From assembly GCA_019635735.1 (NCBI GenBank), contig JAHBYX010000002.1, positions 62,001 to 126,000 on the forward strand: a stretch of 64,000 bases of DNA. The letters are read 5' to 3'. Position numbers and translations under genes: made by a program. The notes under the pieces are model-generated. The model did no database searches and was not told the DNA's origin. It saw nothing but the letters and a program-made list of their open reading frames with translations. The DNA is from Mesorhizobium sp. Lineage in GTDB: Bacteria; Pseudomonadota; Alphaproteobacteria; Rhizobiales; Rhizobiaceae. Shown here piece by piece: positions 39,594 through 48,137 of the stretch (within the stretch, counting starts at the first letter, position 1; each line of letters starts with the position of its first letter).

Positions 39594-41588
39594 TTACTTG
39601 GTTGGGTGGAGCAGCTTCTCCGCGGCGGCGGCTGCTGCGTCCGCGGTGATGCCGAAATGCTCGTAAAGCTTCTCGTAGGGGCCGCTGGCGCCGAAGCCGT
39701 GCATGCCGATGAAGACGCCGTCGCGGCCGATGAAGCGGTCCCACCCTTGGCGGATGCCGGCTTCGATGGCGATGTTGACCTTCGAATTGCCGATGATCGC
39801 CGTCTGGTAGTCCTTGCTCTGCTGCTCGAACAATTCGAAGCAGGGCACCGAGACGACGCGGGTCGGGTGGCCGTGCGCCTGCAGCCTGGCGCGGGCGGCA
39901 AGCGCGATCTCGACTTCCGATCCGGTGGCAAAGATCGTTACCGCGGCGTCGTCAGAAGCCCTCGCGAGTTCGTAGGCGCCGCGGGCGCAGAGGTTCTCTT
40001 CCGAATACTCGGTGCGGACGGCCGGCAGGTTCTGCCGGGTCAGCGCGATCGTTGCGGGCGCCGTGCGCGAATTGAGCGCAATCTCCCAGCACTCCGCGCA
40101 CTCCATCGCGTCCGCCGGGCGGAAGACGAGATGGTTGGGAATGGCGCGCAGCGCGGCGAGATGCTCGACCGGCTGGTGGGTCGGCCCGTCTTCGCCGAGC
40201 CCGATGGAATCGTGCGTCATGACGAAGACGACGCGCTGATGCATCAGCGACGCGAGCCGCATGGCCGGACGGGCATAGTCGGAGAAGACCAGGAATGTGC
40301 CCGAATAGGGGATCAGCCCGCCATGCAGCGCCATGCCGTTCATGGCGGCGGCCATGCCGTGTTCGCGGATGCCGTAGTAGACGTAGCGGCCGGAGAAATC
40401 GGAAGGCGTGATCGGCCTGGTCTGGCTGGTCTTGGTATTGTTGGAGCCGGTCAGGTCGGCCGAACCGCCGATGGTCTCTGGCACCGCGCCGTTGACGATC
40501 TCCAGCGCCATTTCGGACGACTTGCGGGTCGCGACCTTTGGCTTTTCGGCGGCGAGCTTCTGCTTGTAGGCCGCCATCGCCGGCTCGAAGCCGCCTGGCA
40601 GGTCGCCGCGCATGCGCCGCTCGAATTCGCCGCGCTTGTCGGCGTCGGCCGTAGCGAGGCGGGCCTCCCACTCCTTGCGGCGCTTGACCGAACGCAGCCC
40701 GGCGAGGCGCCAGGCGTCGAGGATGTCGGACGGCACTTCGAACGGCGCCGAAGTCCAGCCCAGCGCCTTGCGCGTCGCGGCGATCTCGTCCTTGCCGAGC
40801 GGCGAGCCGTGCGCCTTGTTGGTGCCGGCCTTGGTCGGCGCGCCGAAGCCGATGGTCGTCTTGCAGGCGATGAGGCTCGGGCGGTCGTCGGCGCGCGCGG
40901 CCTCGATGGCCTGCGCGATCGCGTCCGGGTCGTGGCCGTCGCAGGAGATGGTATGCCAGCCGGACGCGGCGAAGCGCTCGAGCTGGTTGGTCGAATCCGA
41001 CAGCGAGACAGCCCCGTCGATCGAGATGTTGTTGTTGTCCCAGAAGACGACCAGCTTGCCGAGCTTGAGGTGGCCGGCAAACGCGATGGCCTCCTGGCTG
41101 ATGCCCTCCATCAGGCAGCCGTCGCCGGCGAGAACATAGGTCCAGTGGTCGACGAGGTCGTCGCCGAACGAGGCGTTGAGGATGCGCTCGGCGAGCGCCA
41201 TGCCGACGGAGTTGCCGAGGCCCTGTCCGAGCGGACCGGTGGTCGTCTCGATGCCGGCGGCGTGGCCGTATTCCGGATGGCCGGCGGTCTTGGAGCCGAT
41301 CTGGCGGAAGTCCTTGATCTCGTCGAGCGTGATGTCCTCGTAGCCGGTCAAGTAGAGCAGCGAATAGAGCAGCATCGAGCCGTGGCCGGCCGACAGCACG
41401 AAGCGGTCGCGGTCGGGCCAGTGCGGGTTGGCCGGGTCGAAGGTCAGGTATTTCGTGAACAGCACGGTGGCGATGTCGGCCGCGCCCATGGGCAGGCCGG
41501 GATGGCCGGAATTGGCCTTCTCGACCGCGTCCATCGACAGGAAGCGGATCGCGTTCGCCATCCGGTCATGCTTTTCACGTGACGTCAT
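39594..41588 (-). CDS. tkt: transketolase
   Basis: A 664-residue thiamine-diphosphate enzyme of the pentose phosphate pathway. Seen: '[16 protein letters not shown]', the ThDP/metal motif '[13 protein letters not shown]' to '[10 protein letters not shown]', and in the Pyr domain '[19 protein letters not shown]' with the conserved Glu in '[15 protein letters not shown]'. Full length. The start is ATG 41588. It is first in the tkt-gap unit. The long open frame on the opposite strand is a codon-bias shadow. Confidence 0.97.
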   Translation of the reverse strand: MTSREKHDRMANAIRFLSMDAVEKANSGHPGLPMGAADIATVLFTKYLTFDPANPHWPDRDRFVLSAGHGSMLLYSLLYLTGYEDITLDEIKDFRQIGSKTAGHPEYGHAAGIETTTGPLGQGLGNSVGMALAERILNASFGDDLVDHWTYVLAGDGCLMEGISQEAIAFAGHLKLGKLVVFWDNNNISIDGAVSLSDSTNQLERFAASGWHTISCDGHDPDAIAQAIEAARADDRPSLIACKTTIGFGAPTKAGTNKAHGSPLGKDEIAATRKALGWTSAPFEVPSDILDAWRLAGLRSVKRRKEWEARLATADADKRGEFERRMRGDLPGGFEPAMAAYKQKLAAEKPKVATRKSSEMALEIVNGAVPETIGGSADLTGSNNTKTSQTRPITPSDFSGRYVYYGIREHGMAAAMNGMALHGGLIPYSGTFLVFSDYARPAMRLASLMHQRVVFVMTHDSIGLGEDGPTHQPVEHLAALRAIPNHLVFRPADAMECAECWEIALNSRTAPATIALTRQNLPAVRTEYSEENLCARGAYELARASDDAAVTIFATGSEVEIALAARARLQAHGHPTRVVSVPCFELFEQQSKDYQTAIIGNSKVNIAIEAGIRQGWDRFIGRDGVFIGMHGFGASGPYEKLYEHFGITADAAAAAAEKLLHPTK

Positions 41589-41659
41589 CTTGTACCTCGA
41601 GCCCCAGAAGGCCAGGAGCGGACGCGCATCGGCCGCATCCCCCCGGAAAATGCGAGGGA

Positions 41660-41687
41660 CACATAGCAGGTGCCCGACACCTGTCAA
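41660..41687 (-). promoter_or_regulatory. candidate sigma-70 promoter of tkt
   Basis: On the minus strand TTGACA and TATGTG are 16 bases apart, about 70 bases ahead of the tkt start. The spacer contains the inverted repeat AGGTG-N5-CACCT, a possible operator. The -10 is imperfect. Confidence 0.45.
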
Positions 41688-41823
41688 CGCGCGGACCGCT
41701 CGGATAGCAGGGGAAAGCCGGCGCGCTTTGTTGACGCCCGCTTCGCCCGACGCCTAAGCTTGACAGGATAATTCGTTCGAATAATGCGCGATTCGCGCGT
41801 CGGGACGGGTGGAACGCTCAACA

Positions 41824-42096
41824 ATGACCGGCGATGTCACGCTGAAGGAAGTCATCAACCGGCTCGGCAAGGCGATCGCCACGCTGGAGGATGCCGTGTC
41901 GGCCCGACTCGAGCGCGACCAGGACTACGCCGAAGCCGAGGCCGAGGTTCAGCGCATGAACACCGACCGCGCCCGCCTGGCACAGGAACTCGATGCGTCG
42001 GAGGCTCGCGCCGAGCGGCTCGAAGGCGCCAACAAGGAAGTCTCGCGCCGCCTCGTCACGGCGATGGAGACCATCCGCGCCGTGCTGGACAGGTGA
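41824..42096 (+). CDS. DUF4164 family coiled-coil protein
   Basis: A 90-residue protein that is almost all coiled coil ('LGKAIATLEDAVSARLERD', 'ELDASEARAERLEGANKEV'). DUF4164 proteins of rhizobia regularly precede zapA, as here (4 bases between the genes), so a cell-division accessory role is likely. The ATG at 41824 is preferred over an in-frame GTG 15 bases earlier. Confidence 0.85.
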   Translation: MTGDVTLKEVINRLGKAIATLEDAVSARLERDQDYAEAEAEVQRMNTDRARLAQELDASEARAERLEGANKEVSRRLVTAMETIRAVLDR

Positions 42097-42100
42097 GGCC

Positions 42101-42457
42101 ATGGCACAAGTCACCGTCACCATCGATGGCAAGCAGTACCGGATGGCCTGCGACGAGGGCCAGGAAGAGCACCTGATCGATCTCGCCAACCGCTTCGACC
42201 GCTATGTCGGCCACCTGAAGGGCTCGTTCGGTGAGATCGGCGACCACCGCCTGACCGTGATGGCCGGCATCATGGTCATGGACGAATTCTCCGAACTGCA
42301 GCGCCGCGTGAAGGGGCTGGAGACCGAAATAGAAACCCTGCGCAAAACCCGCGACGACGCGCTCATGAAGGCCGACAAGAACGACGCCGCCCTGACCGGC
42401 GCGCTGGCGGGCCTGGCCGAGCGGATGGAAGTGCTGGCGGAGCGGATCAAGGGGTGA
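42101..42457 (+). CDS. zapA: cell division protein ZapA
   Basis: A 118-residue protein. The N-terminal globular part 'VTVTIDGKQYRMACDEGQEEHLIDLANRFD' and the long C-terminal helix are the ZapA layout. It stabilises FtsZ polymers at the division ring. It is cotranscribed with the DUF4164 gene. In many alphaproteobacteria 6S RNA follows zapA; here only 43 bases separate it from the next gene and no 6S RNA is seen. Confidence 0.92.
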   Translation: MAQVTVTIDGKQYRMACDEGQEEHLIDLANRFDRYVGHLKGSFGEIGDHRLTVMAGIMVMDEFSELQRRVKGLETEIETLRKTRDDALMKADKNDAALTGALAGLAERMEVLAERIKG

Positions 42458-42465
42458 GGCACCTC

Positions 42466-42490
42466 TCCTTCTCCCCTTGTGGGAGAAGGA
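42466..42490. repeat. short palindromic intergenic repeat
   Basis: TCCTTCTCCC - CTTGT - GGGAGAAGGA, a perfect 10-bp inverted repeat with 5-base loop, between the convergent zapA and GNAT genes. From memory this element is widely dispersed in intergenic DNA of Mesorhizobium and relatives. It may also serve as a hairpin terminator. Confidence 0.7.
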
Positions 42491-42500
42491 CAGGTACCCC

Positions 42501-42794
42501 TCACCTCTTCACCACGTCATCCCACTCCGGCGCATGCCGTGCGATCTCGTCCGCCACGTACCAGCAGGTCGGCGTGATCTTCCAGCCGTTTGCGCGCGCG
42601 TCAGCGATCAGGCGCTCGACCAGTGCCTCGGCGATGCCGTCGCCGCGATAGGGCACCGGCACGAACGTGTGGTCGGCGATGATGTGGTCGTCCGAAACCT
42701 TGACGAAGGTCAGCCGCGAATCCTCGCCATTGGGCATCGGCACGAAGTAGCGGCCGCCCTTGTGGGTGGTCTCGAACCGGATCTCGGGCGTCAT
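42501..42794 (-). CDS. small GNAT-like N-acetyltransferase (COG2388 type), copy 1
   Basis: A 97-residue protein of the short GNAT group. It has 'LTFVKVSDDHIIADHTFVPVPYRGDGIAEALVERL' (split over the fold's acetyl-CoA loop, 'YRGDGIAEAL') and the tail 'ITPTCWYVADEIARHAPEW'. Substrates of this group are unknown. It is last of a four-gene operon and a diverged paralogue of the gene just upstream, from which it is separated by one base. Confidence 0.85.
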   Translation of the reverse strand: MTPEIRFETTHKGGRYFVPMPNGEDSRLTFVKVSDDHIIADHTFVPVPYRGDGIAEALVERLIADARANGWKITPTCWYVADEIARHAPEWDDVVKR

Positions 42795-42795
42795 G

Positions 42796-43092
42796 TCACT
42801 TCCTCAACAGGTCAGACCATTCCGGGTGGCGGCGGAACTGCGCGGCGGCGAAGGGGCAAAGCGGGATAATCGTCTTGCCCGCCTTGCGCATGTCCTCCAC
42901 CGCGCGCGACACGAGCTTCAGCCCGGCGCCCTGCCCGCGGAACGCATCCGGCACTTCGGTATGGTCGATGATGATCTGGTGCTCGCCGATCTTGGTGAAG
43001 GTCATCTCGGCCTCTTCGCCGGTGTCGAGCCGGATGAAATAGCGGCCCTTCGAGCCTGTTTCCTCGATCCGGATGTCGGGAAGTTCGGACAT
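42796..43092 (-). CDS. small GNAT-like N-acetyltransferase (COG2388 type), copy 2
   Basis: A 98-residue paralogue of the next gene: 'MTFTKIGEHQIIIDHTEVPD' and the acetyl-CoA loop 'FRGQGAGLKL', then 'IIPLCPFAAAQFRRHPEW'. The start is ATG 43092; the frame upstream is not similar to the family. It begins one base after the stop of the esterase-like gene, so translation is almost certainly coupled. Confidence 0.87.
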   Translation of the reverse strand: MSELPDIRIEETGSKGRYFIRLDTGEEAEMTFTKIGEHQIIIDHTEVPDAFRGQGAGLKLVSRAVEDMRKAGKTIIPLCPFAAAQFRRHPEWSDLLRK

Positions 43093-43093
43093 G

Positions 43094-43705
43094 TCAGGCT
43101 CCAACCGGCAGGAGGAAACGGCGCGCTGCCTCGATCTCGTTCGGACGCACTTCATGCGCGCCCGGGTGCCACTCGACGATGACATCGGCGCCCGCGTCGC
43201 GCAACCAGGCTTCGAGGCGATGGGTGTAGAGCGGCGGGCAGATCGGGTCCTGCCGGCCGGCCGTCATCAGGATCCGCCGGCCCTTGAGGTCGCCCCTGAT
43301 GTCCGGCTGGAACGGAATCAGCGGATGCATCAGCACCACTGCGTCGAACAAGTCCGGCGCCGCGAAGATGGTGGACGCCAGGATGTTGGCGCCGTTGGAA
43401 TAGCCGATGCCACAGACACCCGACGGCTTCGCCGCCGCGACATGCGCCTCGACGTAGGCCTTCATCTTGGCCGTGGCCCGCGCCAGGTCGTCCATGTCGT
43501 AGACGCCCTCGGCGGCGCGGCGGAAGAAACGCCCGGCGCCATGTTCGGAGACGTCGCCGCGCGGCGAGACCACCGTCGCCTCCGGCATCAGGTCCCGGCC
43601 AAGTGCCGGGAACTGGTTCTCGTCCCCGCCGGTGCCGTGGAAGGTGAAGAGCAACGGTCCGCCCGGCTTCCCGGGCAGGACCTTCTCGATATAGCCTTGG
43701 GTCAT
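43094..43705 (-). CDS. MhqD-like alpha/beta hydrolase (phospholipase/carboxylesterase family)
   Basis: A 203-residue single-domain hydrolase: oxyanion segment 'LLFTFHGTGGDENQF', nucleophile elbow 'GYSNGA', acid loop 'GRQDPICPP' and catalytic His in 'WHPGAHEV'. It resembles MhqD, encoded beside the ring-cleavage enzyme MhqO in Bacillus quinone-stress operons. The same pairing occurs here: two bases separate it from the MhqO-like gene. Its substrate is unproven. Confidence 0.85.
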   Translation of the reverse strand: MTQGYIEKVLPGKPGGPLLFTFHGTGGDENQFPALGRDLMPEATVVSPRGDVSEHGAGRFFRRAAEGVYDMDDLARATAKMKAYVEAHVAAAKPSGVCGIGYSNGANILASTIFAAPDLFDAVVLMHPLIPFQPDIRGDLKGRRILMTAGRQDPICPPLYTHRLEAWLRDAGADVIVEWHPGAHEVRPNEIEAARRFLLPVGA

Positions 43706-43707
43706 GG

Positions 43708-44640
43708 TCAGTCCTCGATCGGCTGGAGATGGCCTTCGAGCATCGCCCGCAGATGCTCGTGCTGCCTCGGAAGCTTCAACGCCTCACCCAGGTGTTTGGT
43801 GTCCTCGTCGCGATCGAAGCCGGGTTCGTTGGTCGCGACCTCGAACAGCACGCCGCCCGGCGTGCGGAAGTAGATCGCCCAGAAATAGTCCCGGTCGATC
43901 ACCGGGGTGACCTGATAGCCGGTGTCCATCAGCGCCTTGCGTACCTCGAGCTGCTTCGCCCGGTTCTCGACCGCGAAGGCGATGTGGTGAACCGAGCCGG
44001 CGCCCTGGCGGGCAAACGGCGTCACCGGCAGCGCCTCGATGTCGACGACGTCGGCGCCCAAGCCATCCGGCACCGCGAAGCGGGTGACGTTCTTCGACTG
44101 GTCGACCTGGCTGTAGCCCATGAACTTCAGGAGCTCGGCCGTCGCCCCGCTGTCGCGCAGCCGCATCGAGGCCGAATGGAAGCCGCGGATCGCGTAGTCG
44201 TCGGGCACGCCGCCCTGCGTCCAGGCAGCGCGCGCATCGCCCTTGTGCTCGACCAGCGCGAAGCCGTCATTGTCGGGGCCCTTGAAGCGGAGACGCTTCT
44301 CGCCAAAGGATTCGCCGGGCTCGAGGCCCGCGACGTTCTCCTTCGCGAGGTGCTCCTGCCACCAGCCCAGCGAGCCTTCCGGCACCGAGAATACGGTCGT
44401 GCCGACCTCGCCGACGCCGGGCTGGCCCTTGGCGATGTGCGGAAAAGGGAAATAGGTCATCACCGAGCCGGGGGCGCCGGTCTCGTCGCCGTAGTAGAGG
44501 TGGTAGACGTCCGGTGCGTCGAAATTGACGGTCTTCTTGACCCGGCGCAGGCCGAGCGTCTTGGTAAAGAAGTGATTGTTCTGATTGGCATCCGCCGCCA
44601 TCGATGTGACGTGGTGCAGTCCCTTGATCTGGTCGAGCAT
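43708..44640 (-). CDS. MhqO-like ring-cleaving dioxygenase (glyoxalase fold)
   Basis: A 310-residue protein with two vicinal-oxygen-chelate modules: 'IKGLHHVTSMAADANQNNHFF' (metal His) and a second with 'GAGSVHHIAFAVENRAKQLEV' and 'RTPGGVLFEVATNEPGF' (metal His and Glu). It matches the MhqO/MhqA group of hydroquinone dioxygenases. GGGAG precedes ATG 44640. It is first in the operon with the MhqD-like hydrolase and two GNAT genes. Confidence 0.9.
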   Translation of the reverse strand: MLDQIKGLHHVTSMAADANQNNHFFTKTLGLRRVKKTVNFDAPDVYHLYYGDETGAPGSVMTYFPFPHIAKGQPGVGEVGTTVFSVPEGSLGWWQEHLAKENVAGLEPGESFGEKRLRFKGPDNDGFALVEHKGDARAAWTQGGVPDDYAIRGFHSASMRLRDSGATAELLKFMGYSQVDQSKNVTRFAVPDGLGADVVDIEALPVTPFARQGAGSVHHIAFAVENRAKQLEVRKALMDTGYQVTPVIDRDYFWAIYFRTPGGVLFEVATNEPGFDRDEDTKHLGEALKLPRQHEHLRAMLEGHLQPIED

Positions 44641-44746
44641 TGTCTTGCTCCCTTGTGTTCGGCGGCCCGCGCCGCCCGTCGCGTCCATATCTCGGTCGCC
44701 GGCGCCGAAAGGAAAGCCGCCGGTCACAGCAAGGACCGTGCTCTAT

Positions 44747-44762
44747 TCGTGAACAATCACGA
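44747..44762. promoter_or_regulatory. inverted repeat, probable operator of the quinone-detoxification operon
   Basis: TCGTGA-N4-TCACGA, a perfect 6-bp inverted repeat in AT-rich sequence about 105 bases ahead of the MhqO-like gene. The size fits a MarR-type operator (MhqR, QorR and HypR control related genes elsewhere). No MarR gene lies in this window. Confidence 0.5.
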
Positions 44763-44782
44763 GATATCGTTCATATATTTAG

Positions 44783-45085
44783 CTACTGGCACTCCGGCTC
44801 GCCGGGAACGGCCTTGAATCTGCGCGGCCCGACCATGCCCTGCGGCATGGGCAGGCCTTCGATCCGGACATCGAGCACGCACCCCGCGGTCTCGACCCGG
44901 TAGAGGTCATCCTCGACCCGATACACGCTCTCGATCGGACGGGCGCCGAGCACGCCGGCAGCGGCGTCGATGACCGCCGTCAACTCCTTCGCCCGCTGAT
45001 ACTGCGGCGGCAAGGCTGCGTCCGCCGCCGTCGCGAAGGCGGCCCCCGCCATGACCGATAGAACCGTGCGACGCCAGACGACCAT
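44783..45085 (-). CDS. exported hypothetical protein
   Basis: A 100-residue protein from ATG 45085 (GGAGG ahead) with a signal peptide ending near ATAADA-AL. The mature part has 'QYQRAKELTAVIDAAAGVLG', 'VYRVEDDLYRVETAGCVLDV' and a second Cys near the end (PGEPECQ), so one disulfide is possible. No family is recognised. It is divergent from the sulfatase-family gene with 67 bases between, so both may share control. Confidence 0.7.
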   Translation of the reverse strand: MVVWRRTVLSVMAGAAFATAADAALPPQYQRAKELTAVIDAAAGVLGARPIESVYRVEDDLYRVETAGCVLDVRIEGLPMPQGMVGPRRFKAVPGEPECQ

Positions 45086-45152
45086 CTGCTTTCCTCCGTT
45101 CGATACGGCTGCTAGCAGACCACCGGAACAGTCTGCTGAAAAGGAGCATGGC

Positions 45153-46706
45153 GTGAAGAGCGGAACGAAGGACAAGGCGCGGCCCAACGTGCTCTTCGTC
45201 ACCTGCGACCAGTGGCGCGGCGACAGCCTGTCGGCCGTCGGCCACCCGGTCGTGCGGACGCCCAGCGTCGACCGGCTGGCGAAGGAGGGTGTGCTGTTCT
45301 CGCGCCACTATGCGGGCGCGGCGCCTTGCTCCCCCGCCCGCGCCTGCATCTACACCGGCCTCTACCAGATGAACAACCGCGTCTGCCGCAACGGGACGCC
45401 GCTCGACGCCCGCCACGACAACATCGCGTTGGCCGCGCGCCGCGCCGGCTACACGCCGACGCTCTTCGGCTACACCGATACCTCGCCCGATCCGCGCGGG
45501 CTCGACCCGTCGGACCCGGCGCTGAGGACCTATGAAGGCATCCTGCCCGGCTTCTTCCCGCGCGTGCTCTTGCCCGAGCACCAGAAGCCGTGGCTGTCCT
45601 GGCTTGCCGCGCGCGGCGTGAAGACAAACACCGCCTTCCCCGACATCCACAAGCCGGCGAAGCGCTCTCCCGAAGTCTCGTCCGCCCCGCCCATCTACTC
45701 GAAGGACGAGACGCCCGCCGCCTTCATCGCCGGCGAGTTCATCCGTTGGCTGGGCGAGCAAAAGGCGGCCGAACCCTGGTTTGCGCATCTTTCCTTCATC
45801 AGCCCGCACCCTCCCTTCATCGTGCCGGAACCGTTCAACACGATGTATGACCCTTCCGACGGGCCGGCGCTGCGCCGGGCGGCGGACATGGAGGCGGAGG
45901 CCGCGATCCATCCGTTCGCCGCCTGGGCGATGGAGCGGCTGAGGAAGACGAAGTTCATCCCCGGCGCCAGGGGCAAGGTGCGCGACTGGAGCGAGGACGA
46001 TGTCCGCCAGATCCGCGCCCTCTACTGGGGCATGATCACGGAAGTCGACGGCCAGCTCGGCCGCATCTTCGACGCGGTCGCCGCGAAGGGCGCCTGGGAC
46101 GACACGATCGTCGTCTTCATGTCGGATCACGCCGAGATGATGGGTGACCACTTCTCGATGGGAAAGGGCGGCTTCTTCGACCAGAGCTACCATGTGCCGC
46201 TGGTGATCCGCGACCCGCGGCGGAAAAGGACACGGGGCGGCAGGGTCGACGCCTTCACCGAGGCCGTCGACATCATGCCGACGCTGCTCGACCTGATCGG
46301 AGCCCCCGTGCCCGCGCATCTCGACGGCCGATCGCTGGCGCCCTTTCTCGACGGGTCATCGCCGAAAGACTGGCGCGACGCCGCCCACTGGGAGTTCGAT
46401 TTCCGCTCGATCGCCAAGGGCACGGCGGAGCAACGCTTCGGCCTTTCGTCGAGGCAGTGCAACCTTGCGGTCCTGCGCACCGACCGGTGGAAATACGTGC
46501 ACTTCGGCGGCGGCCTGCCTCCGGTGCTGTTCGACCTGCGGGACGATCCCGACGAGACCCGCAATCTGGCGATCGACGCGGCTTATGCCTCCGCACGCCT
46601 TGAAATGGCAGAGCGCCTGCTCGAATGGCGCGCCGAACATCTCGACCAGTCCCTGGCTTTGCTGGAACTGACTGAAGGCGGAGTAGCTGGCAAACGATAC
46701 CTCTAA
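45153..46706 (+). CDS. phosphonate monoester hydrolase / sulfatase family enzyme
   Basis: A 517-residue alkaline-phosphatase-superfamily enzyme. 'PNVLFVTCDQWRGD' gives the metal Asp; 'CSPAR' (59-63) is the formylglycine signature, where Cys is oxidised by a maturase; 'VVFMSDHAEMMGDH' is the second metal site. 'GLYQMNNRVCRNGTPLDARH' and 'YTDTSPDPRG' follow the pattern of Rhizobium leguminosarum phosphonate monoester hydrolase more than arylsulfatases. The start is GTG 45153 with AAGGAG 6 bases ahead; the ATG just before it reads into a stop. There is no signal peptide, so it is cytosolic. Confidence 0.87.
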   Translation: MKSGTKDKARPNVLFVTCDQWRGDSLSAVGHPVVRTPSVDRLAKEGVLFSRHYAGAAPCSPARACIYTGLYQMNNRVCRNGTPLDARHDNIALAARRAGYTPTLFGYTDTSPDPRGLDPSDPALRTYEGILPGFFPRVLLPEHQKPWLSWLAARGVKTNTAFPDIHKPAKRSPEVSSAPPIYSKDETPAAFIAGEFIRWLGEQKAAEPWFAHLSFISPHPPFIVPEPFNTMYDPSDGPALRRAADMEAEAAIHPFAAWAMERLRKTKFIPGARGKVRDWSEDDVRQIRALYWGMITEVDGQLGRIFDAVAAKGAWDDTIVVFMSDHAEMMGDHFSMGKGGFFDQSYHVPLVIRDPRRKRTRGGRVDAFTEAVDIMPTLLDLIGAPVPAHLDGRSLAPFLDGSSPKDWRDAAHWEFDFRSIAKGTAEQRFGLSSRQCNLAVLRTDRWKYVHFGGGLPPVLFDLRDDPDETRNLAIDAAYASARLEMAERLLEWRAEHLDQSLALLELTEGGVAGKRYL

Positions 46707-46718
46707 GGCAAACGAAAA

Positions 46719-46746
46719 CGGCCCGCGCGGTTTCCCGCGCGGGCCG
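46719..46746. terminator. terminator between convergent sulfatase-family and PRC-barrel genes
   Basis: A 12-bp perfect stem (CGGCCCGCGCGG / CCGCGCGGGCCG) with loop TTTC. On the minus strand it runs into TTTTCGTTT, so it is a proper terminator for the PRC-barrel gene and a strong hairpin for the other. Confidence 0.9.
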
Positions 46747-46766
46747 ATGTCCGGATGCGTGACCGA

Positions 46767-47885
46767 TCAGTTCGGCATGATGCGCATCTCGTCGCGCTTC
46801 TCGGCATAGGCGCTCTCGTCATAGGCGGGCGCCGCGTCGAGCTGTTCCTTCGTGAAGGTCGTGTAGAGGTAGCGGTCGCCGTCCTCGTCGGCCATGAAGG
46901 TCAGGTTATCCATGCCCACGGCCACTTCCTTCTCGCCGACGCCGAGGAAGCCGCCGACGTCGATGATCACGGCATCGACCTTTTCGTTCTGCAGGACGAC
47001 GTCGCCGATTTCGCCGATGTTCTCGTCATTGGCGCCGTAGACCGTCGTGCCGACCAGGTCCTCCGAGCGGATCTCGGCCGTGTTCAGCTCCTTGAGCTTC
47101 GAACGGTCGATCGCTGCCGTTGCAGTCTGGTCCGTCGCGGCAGGCGCCTGGGCCGTCGTGTCGGTGCCGGAGGCAGCCGGAGCCTCGGCCTTCGTCTCGG
47201 TATCCGAAGCAGCAGGAGCCTCAGCCGTCTTGTCGGCCTTGGTCGCATCCGCGTCGGCCGGAGCCTCGGCGGCCTTGTCCGTGCCGGAGGCGGCCGGAGC
47301 CTCAGCCGTGCTGTCGGTCGCGGCCGGCGGGGTGGCCGCGTTGTTCTGGCTCATGTCGGTCGACGGGGTGGTCGTCGCCGGCGGGGTCGCCGAATCGTTC
47401 GAAGCAACTGCCGGAGCAGGTGCATAGGCGCCGCGGTCGAAGTCCGGAAGCTCCTTCAGCTGATCGGCCGTCGCCTCGATGACGATCCAGCGGTCACCGT
47501 CGCGCTCGGCCCAGTCGATCGTCTTGAAGTCGATCGCAACGTCCTTTTCGCCGATGCCGAGGAAGCCGCCAACGCCGATCACGATGGCCTCGACCATGCC
47601 GTCCTTGGAGAGGACGAGATCGTTGACGTCGCCGACCTTCTCGGCATCCTCGGCGGTGCTGTTGTAGACATTCTCGCCGATCAGATTGGAAGCGAGCTGG
47701 CCATCGGCCGTCACTTCGGACTGGTCAACTGCTACGCCCGGAGCCATCGGCGCAGCCGGGGCTGCTTCGGTCGCCGCCGGGGGCGTCGCGGGGGCCGGCT
47801 CCGTGGTGGGCGCGGTCGTCTGGGCAAACGCGCCCGTCGATACGATTGTCAGGATGGCGGTGGTCGCCAAGAGCTTGCGGATCAT
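46767..47885 (-). CDS. exported protein with two PRC-barrel domains and an Ala/Pro-rich linker
   Basis: A 372-residue protein with signal peptide (cleavage near STGAFA-QT). Two PRC-barrel-like domains share 'DVNDLVLSKDGMVEAIVIGVGGFLGIGEKDVA' and 'DVVLQNEKVDAVIIDVGGFLGVGEKEVA', each split by the same glycine turn. The linker (about 180-285) repeats 'AEAPAASGTD' and variants four to five times. PRC-barrel proteins of this kind are common stress-induced envelope proteins in rhizobia. A full EcfG promoter lies about 90 bases ahead. The start is ATG 47885 after AAGGAGAG. Confidence 0.85.
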   Translation of the reverse strand: MIRKLLATTAILTIVSTGAFAQTTAPTTEPAPATPPAATEAAPAAPMAPGVAVDQSEVTADGQLASNLIGENVYNSTAEDAEKVGDVNDLVLSKDGMVEAIVIGVGGFLGIGEKDVAIDFKTIDWAERDGDRWIVIEATADQLKELPDFDRGAYAPAPAVASNDSATPPATTTPSTDMSQNNAATPPAATDSTAEAPAASGTDKAAEAPADADATKADKTAEAPAASDTETKAEAPAASGTDTTAQAPAATDQTATAAIDRSKLKELNTAEIRSEDLVGTTVYGANDENIGEIGDVVLQNEKVDAVIIDVGGFLGVGEKEVAVGMDNLTFMADEDGDRYLYTTFTKEQLDAAPAYDESAYAEKRDEMRIMPN

Positions 47886-47972
47886 GATATTCTCTCCTTC
47901 GTGCAGGGTTTCTTTGCACGGCCGCGCCATTCGATCGTCGCTGTGAAGGTGGCGCGGCCTCACAGTCCGGTT

Positions 47973-47997
47973 AACGCCGGTTTGCGGATCGGGTTCC
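47973..47997 (-). promoter_or_regulatory. EcfG-type promoter for the PRC-barrel gene
   Basis: On the minus strand GGAAC, a 16-base spacer and CGTT match the EcfG consensus exactly, with the -10 88 bases ahead of the start codon. Confidence 0.78.
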
Positions 47998-48053
47998 CTC
48001 ATAGCGCCACATCGGCGCCCGTCCTTGCGCTTTGATTTTCAAAGAAAAAATGT

Positions 48054-48078
48054 GGAACCTTTCGGCCCCTTGCGCGTT
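48054..48078 (+). promoter_or_regulatory. EcfG-type promoter for the lipid-kinase gene
   Basis: GGAAC, 16 bases, CGTT on the plus strand, 60 bases ahead of ATG 48138. It is divergent from the PRC-barrel promoter, so both genes would respond to the same sigma factor. Confidence 0.78.
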
Positions 48079-48137
48079 ATTTGACGCCTGTTCGCGTGAT
48101 CCTGGTCCGAGCTCATCCAACCCATCCGGAGTTTGCC

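Noticed and set aside
39558..41582. 674-codon open frame on the plus strand
   Set aside because: It is the antisense of tkt and has no recognisable domain.
42458..42500. 6S RNA (ssrS) after zapA, expected in many alphaproteobacteria
   Set aside because: Only 43 bases separate zapA from the next gene, and they hold a short palindromic repeat, not a 6S-sized transcript.
45125..45150. GGAAC ahead of the sulfatase-family gene as another EcfG promoter
   Set aside because: The -10 at 16-17 bases is GCAT-like, not CGTT, and the box lies almost on the ribosome site.
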